From contig JAGYVD010000002.1 in NCBI GenBank assembly GCA_021209875.1, positions 1,674,001 through 1,738,000 on the forward strand: 64,000 nucleotides of DNA, read 5' to 3'. The translations under genes were made by a program, and so were the position numbers. The notes beneath the pieces are model-generated. The model was not told the DNA's origin. It ran no database searches and saw only the letters and a program-made list of their open reading frames with translations. This document shows positions 10,938-22,894 of the stretch, piece by piece; the first letter of the stretch is position 1, and each line of letters opens with the position of its first letter. The stretch is from Rosellinia necatrix (lineage: Eukaryota > Ascomycota > Sordariomycetes > Xylariales > Xylariaceae).

Positions 10938-12119
10938 TCACACTTTCACCCCTGCCAACTGATCAAATGTATCTATGGTGAGAAATCTCCCTATTGCTTT
11001 AGCAGGTAGCTCTGGGTTACCAGGGCGCTGTACGACCATACTCTGCATCCCCGCGGCAATGGCTGCCTCTACCTCCTTTGTATTGTCGCTGAGGAAAAGC
11101 CATTGCTCGGCGGGAACTTCCGCATGGGTATCTGCAATCATCTGGTAGCTTTTTGGTTCCGTCTTTAGCCCTGCATTAACAGTATCAAACCAATTTGAAA
11201 TGAGGGGCGTTAGGTTGGACGGCTCGGCGTCTGTATGCTTAAACAGTAACTTTTGTGCCGGTACAGACCCAGAAGAGTAGATCATGATTTTCAGGCCATT
11301 ATGGTACCATGCCGAGAGCTTGTTGGGTACATCTGGGAACAAGGGCGCCTTCAGATGACCAGCTGCGTATCCCTCTTCCCACAGATATCCTTGGAGATTC
11401 TTCAAATAGGCGATTTTTACGTCTTTGTTCATGAGATCTCGGACATGAGCGGCTAATTCCTCCTTGGATTTTCTGTACTCTGGAGGGAATGCGTCCTTAT
11501 ACTTTGCGAAGTCTGGATGATCCCACTGCGCCTCGAGGGTTTCGGGAAGAACTCTCAGAGCGTAGGGAAACTAGAATAATGGATTAGCTTACGGCGCCAC
11601 GGGATGGTGTCTAGCAACGGCATCGGCCTGGAGACGGCGAGACGGACAACGGATGCCAAAGCCAGGATATGCAAGATCGGCGCGGCGCAACCTGTAAGGG
11701 TGTGGTCGTCCCGAGACGGAGAGAACTAGCCAATACCCAAAGCTACGGCGAATGTAATGGTCACAAGATCACGACAGAGCAAGTGTCGTTGATCGCCGGC
11801 CCCTATTTTGCATAGCGCCGATGCCGATAGGTGGCCAGGGTGAACAAAGTGACATCGTTTGGAAGGGAGCAGGCATGATGTGATACGTTCATTCACTTCG
11901 AGAATAGCTGGGTCTTACCAAGACATCTTTGACAAAGGAGATTGGACAAACAGTGCCCTCTGTTTGTGATGTCATTAGCCAATACGCTGGGGCTAATGCA
12001 GGCGACCCCTACGATAAGAAAGGCGGTACGAGTGATAAGACCACGGAGGAGGGAGGGCGAGATTTCTTACCAATATCTAGCAAGATCACCTTGACATCCG
12101 GGCTAGTCGATGCAGTCAT
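10938..12119 (-). CDS. Enolase-phosphatase E1 (methionine salvage, Utr4/MtnC)
   Basis: Bifunctional HAD-superfamily enzyme that enolises and dephosphorylates 2,3-diketo-5-methylthio-1-phosphopentane in the methionine salvage pathway. Exons in coding order: 12071-12119, 11919-11959 and 10938-11570; both donors are GTAAGA or GTAAG-type. Total 240 residues, normal for the family. HAD motif I is LLDIEGT (D15, E17, the E1-type DxE), followed by VCPISFVKDVLFPYA, which is highly conserved in E1. Motif II is IYSSGSVPAQKLLF, with the lysine-bearing motif TEPKSYQMIAD; motif III/IV is WLFLSDNTKEVEAA. Start codon is the ATG before TASTSPDVKVILLDIEGT. The other salvage genes are not in the window, which is normal for fungi. 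Confidence 0.95.
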
Positions 12120-15100
12120 GGTAGCAGTAACTCGCTCTGGTCGGGAAGAGCTGAGGGACCCTCGGCAGTTATTCACTTGGCCCCTTGAGATTTTCTCCAG
12201 CTCCAGGATGGACGACTTGGGGGATGTCTGGAGGGAGCGGTGAAGAGTTGATCTCGTCGCGAGAGATTCCACAGCGGCTTCGGTTTGGCCAGAGGGATAA
12301 GCTTTTTTTTCGTGCGGCTTCTAGCCTTTCTCCCTCTTCCCGTCTTTCGATCCGGCCGCAGATGACCGGAGATGATGTCTGGATTAGACGAACAAGTCGA
12401 TCCCTTTAGGCGGATTGCATAGGAAAGAAGTGTGTCGTGAGTATGTCGTGAGCGCTGGCGAGAAGGCGGTCAGGATGCAAAACAGAACGAAACCCCAGAC
12501 TGGCCCACACGATCAATGCACGATATCCGTAGCGTGCTATAAATCTGGTGTTAAGGGAGAGAGGGCCTTAGGCACTCAGCGGTTGCCGGTTCCGGGATAT
12601 TTCTGGTGGTCTTGGGCGCTCTTGCATGCAGCCGGCTGCATGTCCATAAAATGAGGTTTGGTAGCCTAACTAGCCGAATTGGGGCGGTTGTGGTTTGTTA
12701 TTTTTGCCGTCGATTTTTACAAGCGCGAGAGATCAAAAGTGGCAATCTCGTTTGGAGACTGCGGGTCCCGTGCTGCAGCAGAGAACCGTTGAAGGTCAAG
12801 TGCTGTGGCGGGAACAGCCCCCAAGGGAACTGCGCATACAAACATACACCACCTGCCTCCAGACACCCAGACATACAGCCATACACACCATGGTACATGT
12901 CGCTGGTAAGGTGGTGTACCTGGGTAAATAGCGTTCCTAGGTAGGCAGGGAGGTCATAACGACGACGAACGAGTACCTTAGCGGGCACGAGGACCATCCC
13001 TGTTATCGTGAACATGCAATCCACTTCATGTACGTAAGCCTTGGCCAAGGTACAAGAGACGCAGCACATGCGTTAGGTCTGGCCTAGGCAGTCTAATACG
13101 ATTCGTCCAAAATTAGCCTGCTTCACTCCATGATGACTGGCATACAACAACTTATCGTGGCCACGATTGTAGCTTATAACGAGGAAGACGGGCTACAAGG
13201 TGGATATTTTACACCTGCGGGGGCTGCATCTAGCGCACTGGTGTGCAGGGCAGGAGGCAGGGTCTCCACAAGTATAAGCCCAATCTCGATGTTCACCGAA
13301 CTGACTATTAGCAGTTATATATGATGCCACGGGATAGCCCTGGGATACTACCTATCTGCCTACATATGGACAAACGCAACTAGCCTTTGGGATTTCGGTG
13401 GCGTTGCCACCAAGGCCACCACCATCAAGGTAGCCTTAAATTGGCGGTACGATTACGAGGTACAACTGTGAGGTGCAATTGTGAAGTGCAATTGTGAGGT
13501 GCGATGGCGAACCTGTCGGCTTTCTATATCACGAAGGCTATCGGAACTGTCATGACTGCTTGAAGATGAGACGGGCACGCTACATACCTCGCCCGCATAA
13601 CCTACGACGTAAGCGCAAACACAGAACTGGCCTCAAATCGGGAGGGTGGCATTCTCCGACCGTCCTCTACTGGCTACATAGCGCATCGACTGGTCGTTCG
13701 TCTCGCATCGCATGGTTGCCCCCCAGGGCTTCACCCGGCCCGGGTTACCCTGGGTTGTTTTGGTGCGTCGTAGTGGCGGCGGGAGCAACCACAACAAAAA
13801 TGTTTATAGGAATTGCCACATATATTGGCCTCATCTTTGTACGATTCTGGCAGTCGTGTGCATCAAACCTGCATAATTGATCGCGCAGCCGGGCGGCTGT
13901 TACAGCACGCTCCGCGAGTTGTTTCCAGCGGCGTTACAACGTCGTCTGGACAAGAATACAGCAAAGGTAGCTTGGGGTAACCGCAGTCGGATAGTGCAGT
14001 GTACAAGTATGTGACTGGTGCACCCTTTGCGCCTTGCGGTACAGGTACATCCAAATCGTGAATGAACCCGACAACCACGGGCTGTTGATAGGGACCCTTG
14101 ACAACCATCTCATTCAAAACAAAGGTTGCATGGCGCAGAAACAACGTCTCATTCGCCAGCATAGCCAAATTAGTGGTTCGGGGATGCCAATCGTCGTCCA
14201 GGCCACCTGGACATCACCCAGTATTCGTTAATCTATTATGATACAGCGCTTAACTATACAGGATGTGTGGCCAAATAACATTCCTGCCCAACCGTTGCTG
14301 GGAACATTTGTTTCAAACAAGTCAAACATTGCGTCTCTCTGATGGGCGCGCGAGAAAAGTAGTGTAGGTCTCATGTTAGACAAATATTGACGATCATGGA
14401 TGATCCAGATAGGACAGCTCAGCTCAGACCAGAGCATCCAGAAACTCTGTCTCGACAGCCATCTACACGTATGCACACTCCCATAATTGTGTATCAACCA
14501 ACATAGCATGGCATTTGCCAGGCCGAAAATAGGAGAGCTAGAGACAGCTGTCTGGGAGGGGCTGTTTATGGCTACGTATTCCGACTATACAAAGAAGGCC
14601 TATCGGTACTCCTCGCGATAACACGGTTGACACGTTGCACAACTGGAATGCTAACGGGGCTAGCCGAGCGGATTGTCGGACAGCGGGAGGAGGCAATATG
14701 GGTGTCTCGTGGGACGCGTGCTTCCAGTCCTGCCCAAAGGGGTGAAACGATCACCACGATTGCATCATGCTGCTACATAACAATTTCCTGCCATTACTAT
14801 TCCTCCCCATAAACCCCATAACCCCCCATCGCGGAGGATCGTGACAACGACGTACGTATTGGTCTTGACAATTGCGGAAGGTTTTGGCCGCAGCACTTTG
14901 TTTTGGCCCGCCTGCAATGGGAATGATGACAATTTGCACTGCTTCGTACATATGGTCTGCGGATTGCTGCGTTGTTTCTAGCATACTGTCACGGGCTAAA
15001 ATAGGTCGCTACCTGGAGTGACTGGCCTGGGGCCACGCGCGCACACGCTCGTTATCTAGTTACTACCCCTCCCCCCTTCCTCTCTCTCCCCTTCCACGCG

Positions 15101-16739
15101 ACTGACCTCGTGCCTGGGGTCAAGCAAACCTTGGGTCGTCTAGTGTATGTAGTTACATTACATGCCTACCTATGTATGTATGTGTGTATGTCTAATTATC
15201 GCTGATCGATCGCGGACAGTGTTCTTGAATCAACCTAATGAGTTAGTGGATGCCGTGATTAATTGCTTGATTGATGGATTGGCATGGAGACCCGTTTCAT
15301 AAGGTCCGTAGACAATGGAGTACGGCGCTATGCGCTTGGCAAATGAACGAATTCGATCTTGATCTCGCAATTCTCCTTAGCGAGCGTACCACCTAGCACG
15401 ATATCCCGTGTCCTCGCTACCTCTTCATGTTTCATCTGATATCTGATATGCTCCAGGCGCACAAGCACCACCATGAACACGATGAACGCCCCCCGTTGCG
15501 GGAGTCGCGACACATCCGGGGATATTTGCGGGGCTGGCAATTATAGGAAAGCGGTCGACAAGGACGAAAACAAGCTGCTAGACAAATGAAGCAACCAGAG
15601 CTGCAGGTGAAAAGGAGTTGCATATACCTTGGTGGCTCTGACGGCATCCTGGACCAATGACCTCTCCCACAAAGTTCAAGTGAAACCGAAGACGCTAGAA
15701 GGGTCTGGGACACGCAGTTGATCCTATTGGCCGGTTCATCAAGCGCAATTGGGTCGCGGCAACGTGTTCAAGTCTCGTCCAGGCACAGAACGAGGACCTG
15801 CTAAAATTGCTGGCTAGCGTTGCCTGGGTGGAAGGGTGGGTGGCTACCTCTCCGAACGGTCTCTCGCATGGCGCAGCTCTCCTGACGAGCTACTTCCGTC
15901 GAAGGTATTTGGCGGTGTGGCGACCTTATATCACCAGCCCCTGCAACCAGAGCGACTATCGTACACCGTGCATGATCTAGCTCCATTCCTTCACTACCTA
16001 CTGTACGCTCTTGACTCTTGCACAGCCTGAGGTACACGACCGACGAGGTACGTCTGTATGCAGGAGGGTGCTCCAGCAAACCTTGTCCGCGTGGTCCCAA
16101 CATCCCAACATCCACCCACCCAGTCGATCCTCCAGAAATGAGACCTGTTGTCTCTAGCACTAACGAATATGGGCAGGCCCGGCCGTCGCGCGGCAGTCAC
16201 GGCACTGTGACACACCAACACAGCCCAGTTTCAGCGGTTCGCAGCATCGCTACTACGGTACAGCGCTGTACCTTGAGATGCATCGAGGCTGGCCGGCCGT
16301 CCTTGCGGCGTGGTGTTAATCATCAGGTCTCCCCGGCGTACCTCGTTAACTACCGGCCAACTAGCGCGGCATCATGACGATGATCTCGGCCATGAGTGTG
16401 GTCATGACCGTGGTCATGCCACAGTAACTGACACTGTTGTCACTTGTTCCTTCAACTTGGGCCACACTCAAATCAACTAAGACAGTGACAAAGCTCCCCT
16501 AGCTTGCTGTCCAGCTGCCATGTAGTTAGTTACCGTGGCTTCGGCCAGAGTCAACACGGTTGATGTTGTAGAGCCAGTCCGAGGCTCTTGTGCTCGCTAC
16601 CTCGGGGTGCCCTTTACTTACTGTACTGTACCTGTACCTACCCAGGTAATGCACATTGCGCAACCCGAATGACGCCCGCGAACATGCTCGGCGGTACGGC
16701 CTCCATCCCCCATCGCCGTCCCCCATCGTAGTGTATCCC
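12120..16739. other. Long gene-free stretch, distal upstream region of the kinase gene
   Basis: About 4.6 kb with only short open frames and no recognisable product on either strand. It holds small repeats (a 13-bp tandem repeat at 13458-13506), a GGTGGC-GTT-GCCACC mini-hairpin near 13399, scattered TACCTA/TAGGTA motifs (12940, 13350, 15160, 16620) and GGTCATGACC, a perfect 10-bp palindrome at 16400-16409. With the following 1.9 kb it makes about 6.5 kb of noncoding DNA between two genes. Confidence 0.45.
13458..13506. repeat. 13-bp tandem repeat, about 3.5 copies
   Basis: Successive units aggtacaactgtg, aggtgcaattgtg, aagtgcaattgtg and the partial aggtgcgatgg. The units differ by one or two bases. 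No gene overlaps it. Confidence 0.8.
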
Positions 16740-18638
16740 GCTATCGCGCAAATCCCTGCCGATCTTTGTCAGTGACTTCCTGTTTGTCCCTGGCGCTAGC
16801 AACAGGGCAGGTCACTTCTCCCCAGTCCTTTTCCCTCGTCTGTTATCGCCCATGTTTACTGCCATCTCCTGGTCTCATGGGCAGTGATATCCAGAGCACG
16901 CTCATTCATGCTATGCCCGTTCTGGGCTGTCTCCAGTCTTGCCTGCAGTGCTTTATTGCCATGCCCACCCAATCCAATTGATGACCAACCCTCCTCCACT
17001 AGCAAGACCAAGACCAAGACCAAGCAGGACTGGCCACCTCGTTCCCCTACGTGCCTAGTTCGTTCGAGTACCTTCGTTTGTACCGTTCATTCGTCCTATT
17101 CCCACTCTGTCCTGCCTGTCCCTTCTACCATCCTATCCATCCCATCCATCCCATCCTTTTCCTACCGCTCTTCTCTTTATCGAATCCCTAGCCAGCCGAC
17201 CTGTTTCCCTTTCCACCTGCCATTGTCTATCCCCTATCCTTTACATCGTCATTCTCTGCCTTTCCCTCTCCTTCTCCATCACCGCAACAGCTCAGCCGTG
17301 CTTCGGGTTCGACAAACCACCTGTCCTGGAACGACTCAGACCAAGCCTGACTCACCAGCTAGCTAGCCTATATCAGTACACTACCTAATAGCCAACAGAC
17401 AACGAGTCCCTACCTCCTTTGTGCCAACGTGAGGACTACTCTTTCAGCAGCTCCGCTCCTGCAGTACACGACCTCCGACTCAACCAATTCGTCAACCAAT
17501 TCGTGAAGCAATTCGTCGACTTGTAGCTGCCTCTTTGTCGAAACGGCTTCTAATAATTCGAATACGCCGCCCGTGGATTCGTAGCACCGCTGCCGCCCCT
17601 TCAATTCCCAGGAACCATCCACTCCGATCGGATAGCGTGCAAACCACGTCACACCCGCACCGACTCCCCTTGCCAACTCGGATCCGCTTCTCAGCCAAGG
17701 TCCACCCTGCAACGACAACAACCACCGATTCTCTGGTTGAACGCAGGCCCCGAGGAGTCATATCTACCGTTGTCCGGCCCGTCGAGTCACAGCTCCGAAA
17801 ACTGTCCGCTTCCACCCTCCTGGACACCTTGACCCGCCTGAACACCACCTAGATAATCCCACATCTCAACCCTCGAAGAGCTAGCCCAGCTCAACTCGGT
17901 CACAAATACCCGGATAGCACGTCTTCGACCTCGTGTAACCGTCTCATCGGATGATCCTTTGATCGAGCTCGCCTCGGTCCGTTGATATCGCAGGAGCTCC
18001 GCCATCAGGCCCCAGTGCCTCGCGACTTGTGTTGACATCTACTAGCTCATCACACAAACCTGCCTCTGTCACGACCGAGCAACTTGGCAACGCGCCCCCC
18101 CCTTCTAGCCAAGTCACCTCTGCCTATCACCACCCTTCACTCATTCAATTTTCATAAATCATACTCATGTCCTCATAACGATTTCACCTTTTATTTCCTT
18201 TAGGGCCACCAGTCCAGCAAAAAACCATTTGACGATTGTTTTCTTTCCATTGTTCCCATACCGAATACCCTCGATGAGCCTCTGACCCAAATAACGACCT
18301 GGAGTGTTATGTTTTCTTTTCCCACTCTCAAAAAACTGTATATTGCATCTATTTAGTCACATCGTGACACACTGTCAACATTTTTCCTCTTGTTTTCCCC
18401 CCCAAGCCGCTCACGCTTGCCGTTTGTCGACTTTACGATTCTTGAAACACATAAAAATTTGTACAAAGACTGAAAAAGTAATTATCTGGGTTTCCATCGA
18501 ACCTTCGATACCTCGAAACAAAATAGACGGTCAGGGATAAAACGGGCTGTACATTGTGTGCAATCATTGGTGGATTCGACGACGATTCCACTATCTCTCT
18601 TTTCACTCGACTCAAAAGTCTCCCGTCGAGACAGCGCC
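16740..18638 (+). promoter_or_regulatory. Probable promoter and long leader of the Ran1/Ksp1-type kinase gene
   Basis: Pyrimidine-rich DNA, strongest at about 17040-17290, with many CCCATCC and TTCC runs, then AC-rich DNA up to the kinase start. Such CT-rich tracts often precede transcription starts of fungal regulatory genes. A short upstream ORF (16 codons, ATG at 18309, TAG at 18354) is present, and no ATG lies between it and the kinase start at 18639. Transcript limits cannot be read from sequence alone. Confidence 0.45.
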
Positions 18639-20537
18639 ATGGAATGCTTGCGGAACAACTTTCACGCCAATGTCTTACTCGATGGGAGATTCCAAACCAT
18701 ATCACCCCTCAACCATGGCTCATTCGGAATGGTTTTCCTGGCCAAGGATACTCACACTAATGACATAGTTGCCATCAAATGCATGACCAAGCGAGCAGCC
18801 GCGAGCGAGGCCGGTCTCGAGTTTGCCGTGGACGAACGATCTGAGGAGGTTTTCAGCCACCGTCGTCTGGGAGCCCACCCAAACATAGTGAACTTGGTGC
18901 ACGCCTTTGAGACTGATGCCCATATATACTTGGTCCTCGAATATTGCTCGTGTGGAGATCTGTACGAGGCTATTCGGACCGGATATGGGCCCCTGGAGAC
19001 AGAGCACGTCCGCCAATTCATGTTGGAACTAGTCGATGCCGTCTCGTACATGCATTCGAAGGGCATTTACCACCGAGACATCAAGCCAGAGAACATTTTC
19101 CTCACCGAGTCGGGTGCCATGAAGCTGGGTGATTTTGGCTTGGCGACCACGTCGAAGTGGAGCTTCGAGACAACAGTAGGGAGCGATCGGTATATGTCCC
19201 CTGAGCAATATGACTCGGCTGGCGCCGGTTATTCACCTGCTCAAGCCGACATCTGGGCTGTCGGCATTTGCTTGCTTAATATTCTTTTCTCACGAAACCC
19301 GTTCACTACTCCAACCGAAGCGGATCCTTTGTTCCTCGACTTCTCTCGTGATAAGCAGTCACTTTTTGATGTCTTCCCATCAATGTCTCAAGATACTTAC
19401 GAGGTGATTGTCGAGTGCATGAACCTGGATCCTCGCAAGCGATCCCTCGAGGGTGCCAGGGATGCCCTTCTCCGAGCAGTCAGCTTCACGACTCTCGACG
19501 AAGGCATTGATGACTTCTGCACCATTGAGCGTACCACCCTCGCCACTGCCAATCGGGAACCCCTTCGAACTCCTTCGATCCAGAGTCCCCAGATGGACCA
19601 GGGCGCATTCCCATGGGCCAAAGCTCTTCATGCAACTCCTCCTCGACAACTTAGTATTATTCTCGACAATGAGAGTTACACCGAGGAGCTGTTCCCGAAG
19701 TCGGAAGGAACAGCGGATTGGTGTGCCAGTTCTGTGGTGACACCCTCGATTTCATCTGTTCTTACGTCCAACCTTGCTCTCTCCATGAATTCTCTCGGCA
19801 TTTCTCACCCCATGGATGTTCCCAGTCGTGCCCGTGCGCATGGAGGTCCTGTGGCTGCTTCTCTACCTATCGAAATGTCCCGGCCTAAGCCAACCCCAAA
19901 TGCTATGTCTTTGGTATTTGGTGGCAAAAACGAGGTTGTGTCAAAGAGTTGGAGTGACATGTGGGAGGAGGAACTCGAGGAAGAGGAAGAACGCACTCGA
20001 CAGCACAATGATCGAACGTGGAGCCATGATAGTAAGGTTGGTGAAGTTCTCGCTCCACAGGATCCGGTATCCGACCAGGCGCCAGCGATTGACGAACACC
20101 ACGAGATTTCGCTTGTCAATGATACAATTTCCAACGACATCGATGGTGACCTGGTTGCTGATGGGTTCTTCTTTCACGAACCTATCACTATCAAACAAGC
20201 TTCGCAATCCCCTCCACGGTACTCACCGCCCTCGAAGCGTAATGCTGTTGATAAATGGACCGCCCTGGGAGAACGACGCCGGGCCTTCGCTCCAGCCTCG
20301 GAGCCCAAATCGATGGACTTCAGCCCCAAGTCACGACGACACTTTGGTTACAATCTCCACTATGGGATCGGGATGGGAATTTGGGAAAACAGTAATCATC
20401 TGAATCATAAGTGGAACCGGGATCAATCAACATCGCGTGGTTGTCCATGGAATAAAGGCCGAGATTGGAACTGGCGTGATAAACGTCATGATTTCGGTGA
20501 TGCTGAGTGGGTTGGCCATTGGCAAGAAGCCCATTAA
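18639..20537 (+). CDS. Serine/threonine protein kinase, Ran1/Ksp1 type
   Basis: Intronless, 632 residues. The frame is open further 5' but ATG 18639 (context GCCATGG) is the first Met and is followed by conserved kinase sequence. The kinase domain spans about residues 15-300: glycine loop LNHGSFGMVFLAKD, ATP lysine K47 in VAIKCM, catalytic loop HRDIKPEN with D147, DFGLA at 165-169, and MSPEQYD in place of APE. LVLEYCSCGDLYEAIRTG and DIWAVGICLLNILFSRNPF match the Ran1/Pat1-Ksp1-Sks1 group, which in yeasts links nutrient state to meiosis, filamentation or TORC1. The C-terminal half (300-632) is low-complexity, with an acidic EEELEEEEER stretch near 470 and a C-terminal W/N/H-rich tail. The long upstream region suggests complex regulation. 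The exact orthologue is not established. Confidence 0.88.
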   Translation: MECLRNNFHANVLLDGRFQTISPLNHGSFGMVFLAKDTHTNDIVAIKCMTKRAAASEAGLEFAVDERSEEVFSHRRLGAHPNIVNLVHAFETDAHIYLVLEYCSCGDLYEAIRTGYGPLETEHVRQFMLELVDAVSYMHSKGIYHRDIKPENIFLTESGAMKLGDFGLATTSKWSFETTVGSDRYMSPEQYDSAGAGYSPAQADIWAVGICLLNILFSRNPFTTPTEADPLFLDFSRDKQSLFDVFPSMSQDTYEVIVECMNLDPRKRSLEGARDALLRAVSFTTLDEGIDDFCTIERTTLATANREPLRTPSIQSPQMDQGAFPWAKALHATPPRQLSIILDNESYTEELFPKSEGTADWCASSVVTPSISSVLTSNLALSMNSLGISHPMDVPSRARAHGGPVAASLPIEMSRPKPTPNAMSLVFGGKNEVVSKSWSDMWEEELEEEEERTRQHNDRTWSHDSKVGEVLAPQDPVSDQAPAIDEHHEISLVNDTISNDIDGDLVADGFFFHEPITIKQASQSPPRYSPPSKRNAVDKWTALGERRRAFAPASEPKSMDFSPKSRRHFGYNLHYGIGMGIWENSNHLNHKWNRDQSTSRGCPWNKGRDWNWRDKRHDFGDAEWVGHWQEAH

Positions 20538-21589
20538 GGGTTCTTTCAATGCTGCCTCTTGTGGTTGAGCTCATCCTCCACGCTCCACAGGTTTTTCGTC
20601 TTGAGTGTCTGCCAACATCATTTTATTCTGCCTTCTCTTTTTTTTTTTTTCTGTCTTCCTCACTTGATAGCGGTTATTATTTTTCTTGGAGGTGCATTGG
20701 GATGTTAATGAGGAAAGGACTCATCGGCGTGTATGGACTCTCCACTTGTTGGATCAGAAAGTTTGGCAATCGGCAGTAAACACTCAAGACGTTAACCCAG
20801 TGGACGGATCTAGCTTTAACTCGCTCTCTAGGTATTAGATATTCTCCTGTCACTCAAAGAATACCAGAAGTTACCCACTCAATTCACAGGCCTCTCTGCT
20901 TGTGTGACATCCATTCTTATAAATGGGCTAACTAATTTCCTTCCAGTGGCATACCCCTAATTTGCCCCTACCGTTGCTGTGAAGTTATATACTGATAACA
21001 GGAAGTCTGTCTGGGCTGGACTTGTTATGAGACCATGGCTCACTTGTAGACTCGATACTAGGTAGGCTGGACGAAATATGGTTCGCTGTCAGTCAAACCA
21101 GCTCCTCAATTCTAAGTTTAAGGGTAGGCCATTATCGCTCTCCAGGTCCTTTCCGAATGAGGAAATTAGCAACCTTATATTGATGTAGTTGGCTTTTTGT
21201 CACACACCTATTACTAATGATAAATGATCTGAGAACCCTGTGGGTTGGTTATCTCAGCGATAAATCGAGGGGTTTAGGAGGGTGTCAGTATTAGGTTCTG
21301 CCAGGGAGGTTGAACTACCGTGCGCATAACTCGGCCTGAGGTTAATAGATATGGCTTTGCTTGGGAATTACGTTTAATGACACAGCCGGTAGATTTAGTG
21401 ATACAAATGACAGGTCACTCAGCAAGGTTAGGACCCCGATTCAGATATAGCGTTAGGGAACTGTAAAGTGAAAAGATGGGTATACCATATTCGGAGAGTG
21501 TGTTCTAGAGGTACGAGCACATATAAAGTCACTTGAATGTGGGTGCTTCCCTGGGCTATACATCATTCCAAGGGTGGCGTAACTGGGCT

Positions 21590-21632
<43 letters not shown>

Positions 21633-22894
21633 CTGTCTAACTATCGCTGTGGTGATGGTGTTGAGAACATTTTTAAATTGAAAACCATCATGGAGATTTG
21701 GTCAGGCAGAGATTCACGACCATCATTTTAATCACGGTATGTGCTTGAGCGAATATCAATCCAAACAGTAAAACGACAGCCGTGTGGCAAACAAAACTTG
21801 AACAGTATCTCATGTGAAAAGTTGTTGCCGTTACTGACAATACGCATATGTCGTCGAGAGGGGTTTTTGTAGAACGATCTGAATGAGAGATATAGTATTA
21901 GGACGCGCTACACGTATACTTAAATAGATCTAGTGTATGGTCCAATATTGAGAGGTGGGTGGTATGTCATATTCAAGTATTCAATAAAGCACACGGTCAC
22001 GCTCGGAAGAGAGTCTTACTAACGTTATTCTCTGAGAGACATTTGGCACTGCATTACGAGCTCATTTTACGGATATGCCTAACACATGAGCTCTAGACCG
22101 GTGATCTTAAAGAAAGTTTACGTTGTCATGTTCAGAGCGTCTCGTGCGGTTTAAGCGAGAGTTATATTCTGAGGGCCACCTTCAGGGCGTCTTTGCGATT
22201 ATATCAGTAGATGGAGTTTCTGCCACCTGTTCGGTGTCGTTTGAAAACCCAGTAGGTACTATTAAATGAAGGCTTAGAGATAATAGATAACGTAATTAAA
22301 AGATGGGTAGAACACATGGAAACATAGATGGGAGGTTGAATTGACTGATATTTTCGCCGCGGGGGAAGGGGAGTGATTGGCTGTATTCATTGTTTCCCGT
22401 CGTTGGCCCCTTGACCAGTTTCTTAGTACAGTCCCTTTCAGGCAAGATGGCATGAGAAAGAGCCCCACGTAATGTGATTCGAGAATTTCGCCATCCGGTC
22501 GTGAATCCGTCTTTGTTCCACGGCCTCATCCCTTGTGCGCCATCAGGGGCTTGGTAGGGCCAGCTTGTCATAGACTGATTGTCAAGGCGTTCTGTACTTC
22601 CTTCTCTCCTCTCTCTCTCTCTATCTTATGGGTATCTCGATTTGGCAGCTGCGGAAAGCATCTCATCTTCATTCTTTTGGGGCTATACAGGTAGCTCTCG
22701 TTTCATAACGCTCACTTTGGGGGATATTGGTCCAGAGGGCCACTGTCTCTTCCAGGTATTCCTGGGACCTACGCTCACTACACGATCAAACACGTACTTT
22801 TACTCGGTTCTTGACCATTTCATTCTTCACCTCCCACTCTCGTTGCATTACGGAATACCTTTGGTCTTGTTGGCAAGCGGGGAAAGGGTGATAC
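20538..22894. other. Intergenic region with an (AT)n tract
   Basis: 2.4 kb without a recognisable gene. After the kinase stop there is a T-run near 20640-20650. A pure AT dinucleotide tract lies at 21593-21631. Short CT repeats are present near 22605-22622. Confidence 0.4.
21593..21631. repeat. (AT)n microsatellite, about 19 units
   Basis: Uninterrupted AT dinucleotides over 39 bases, directly visible. Confidence 0.95.

Noticed and set aside
14635..14720. tRNA-like string GGGGCTAGCCGAGCGG
   Set aside because: Resembles an A-box start, but no matching B-box (GGTTCGANTCC) or acceptor stem follows at the right distance.
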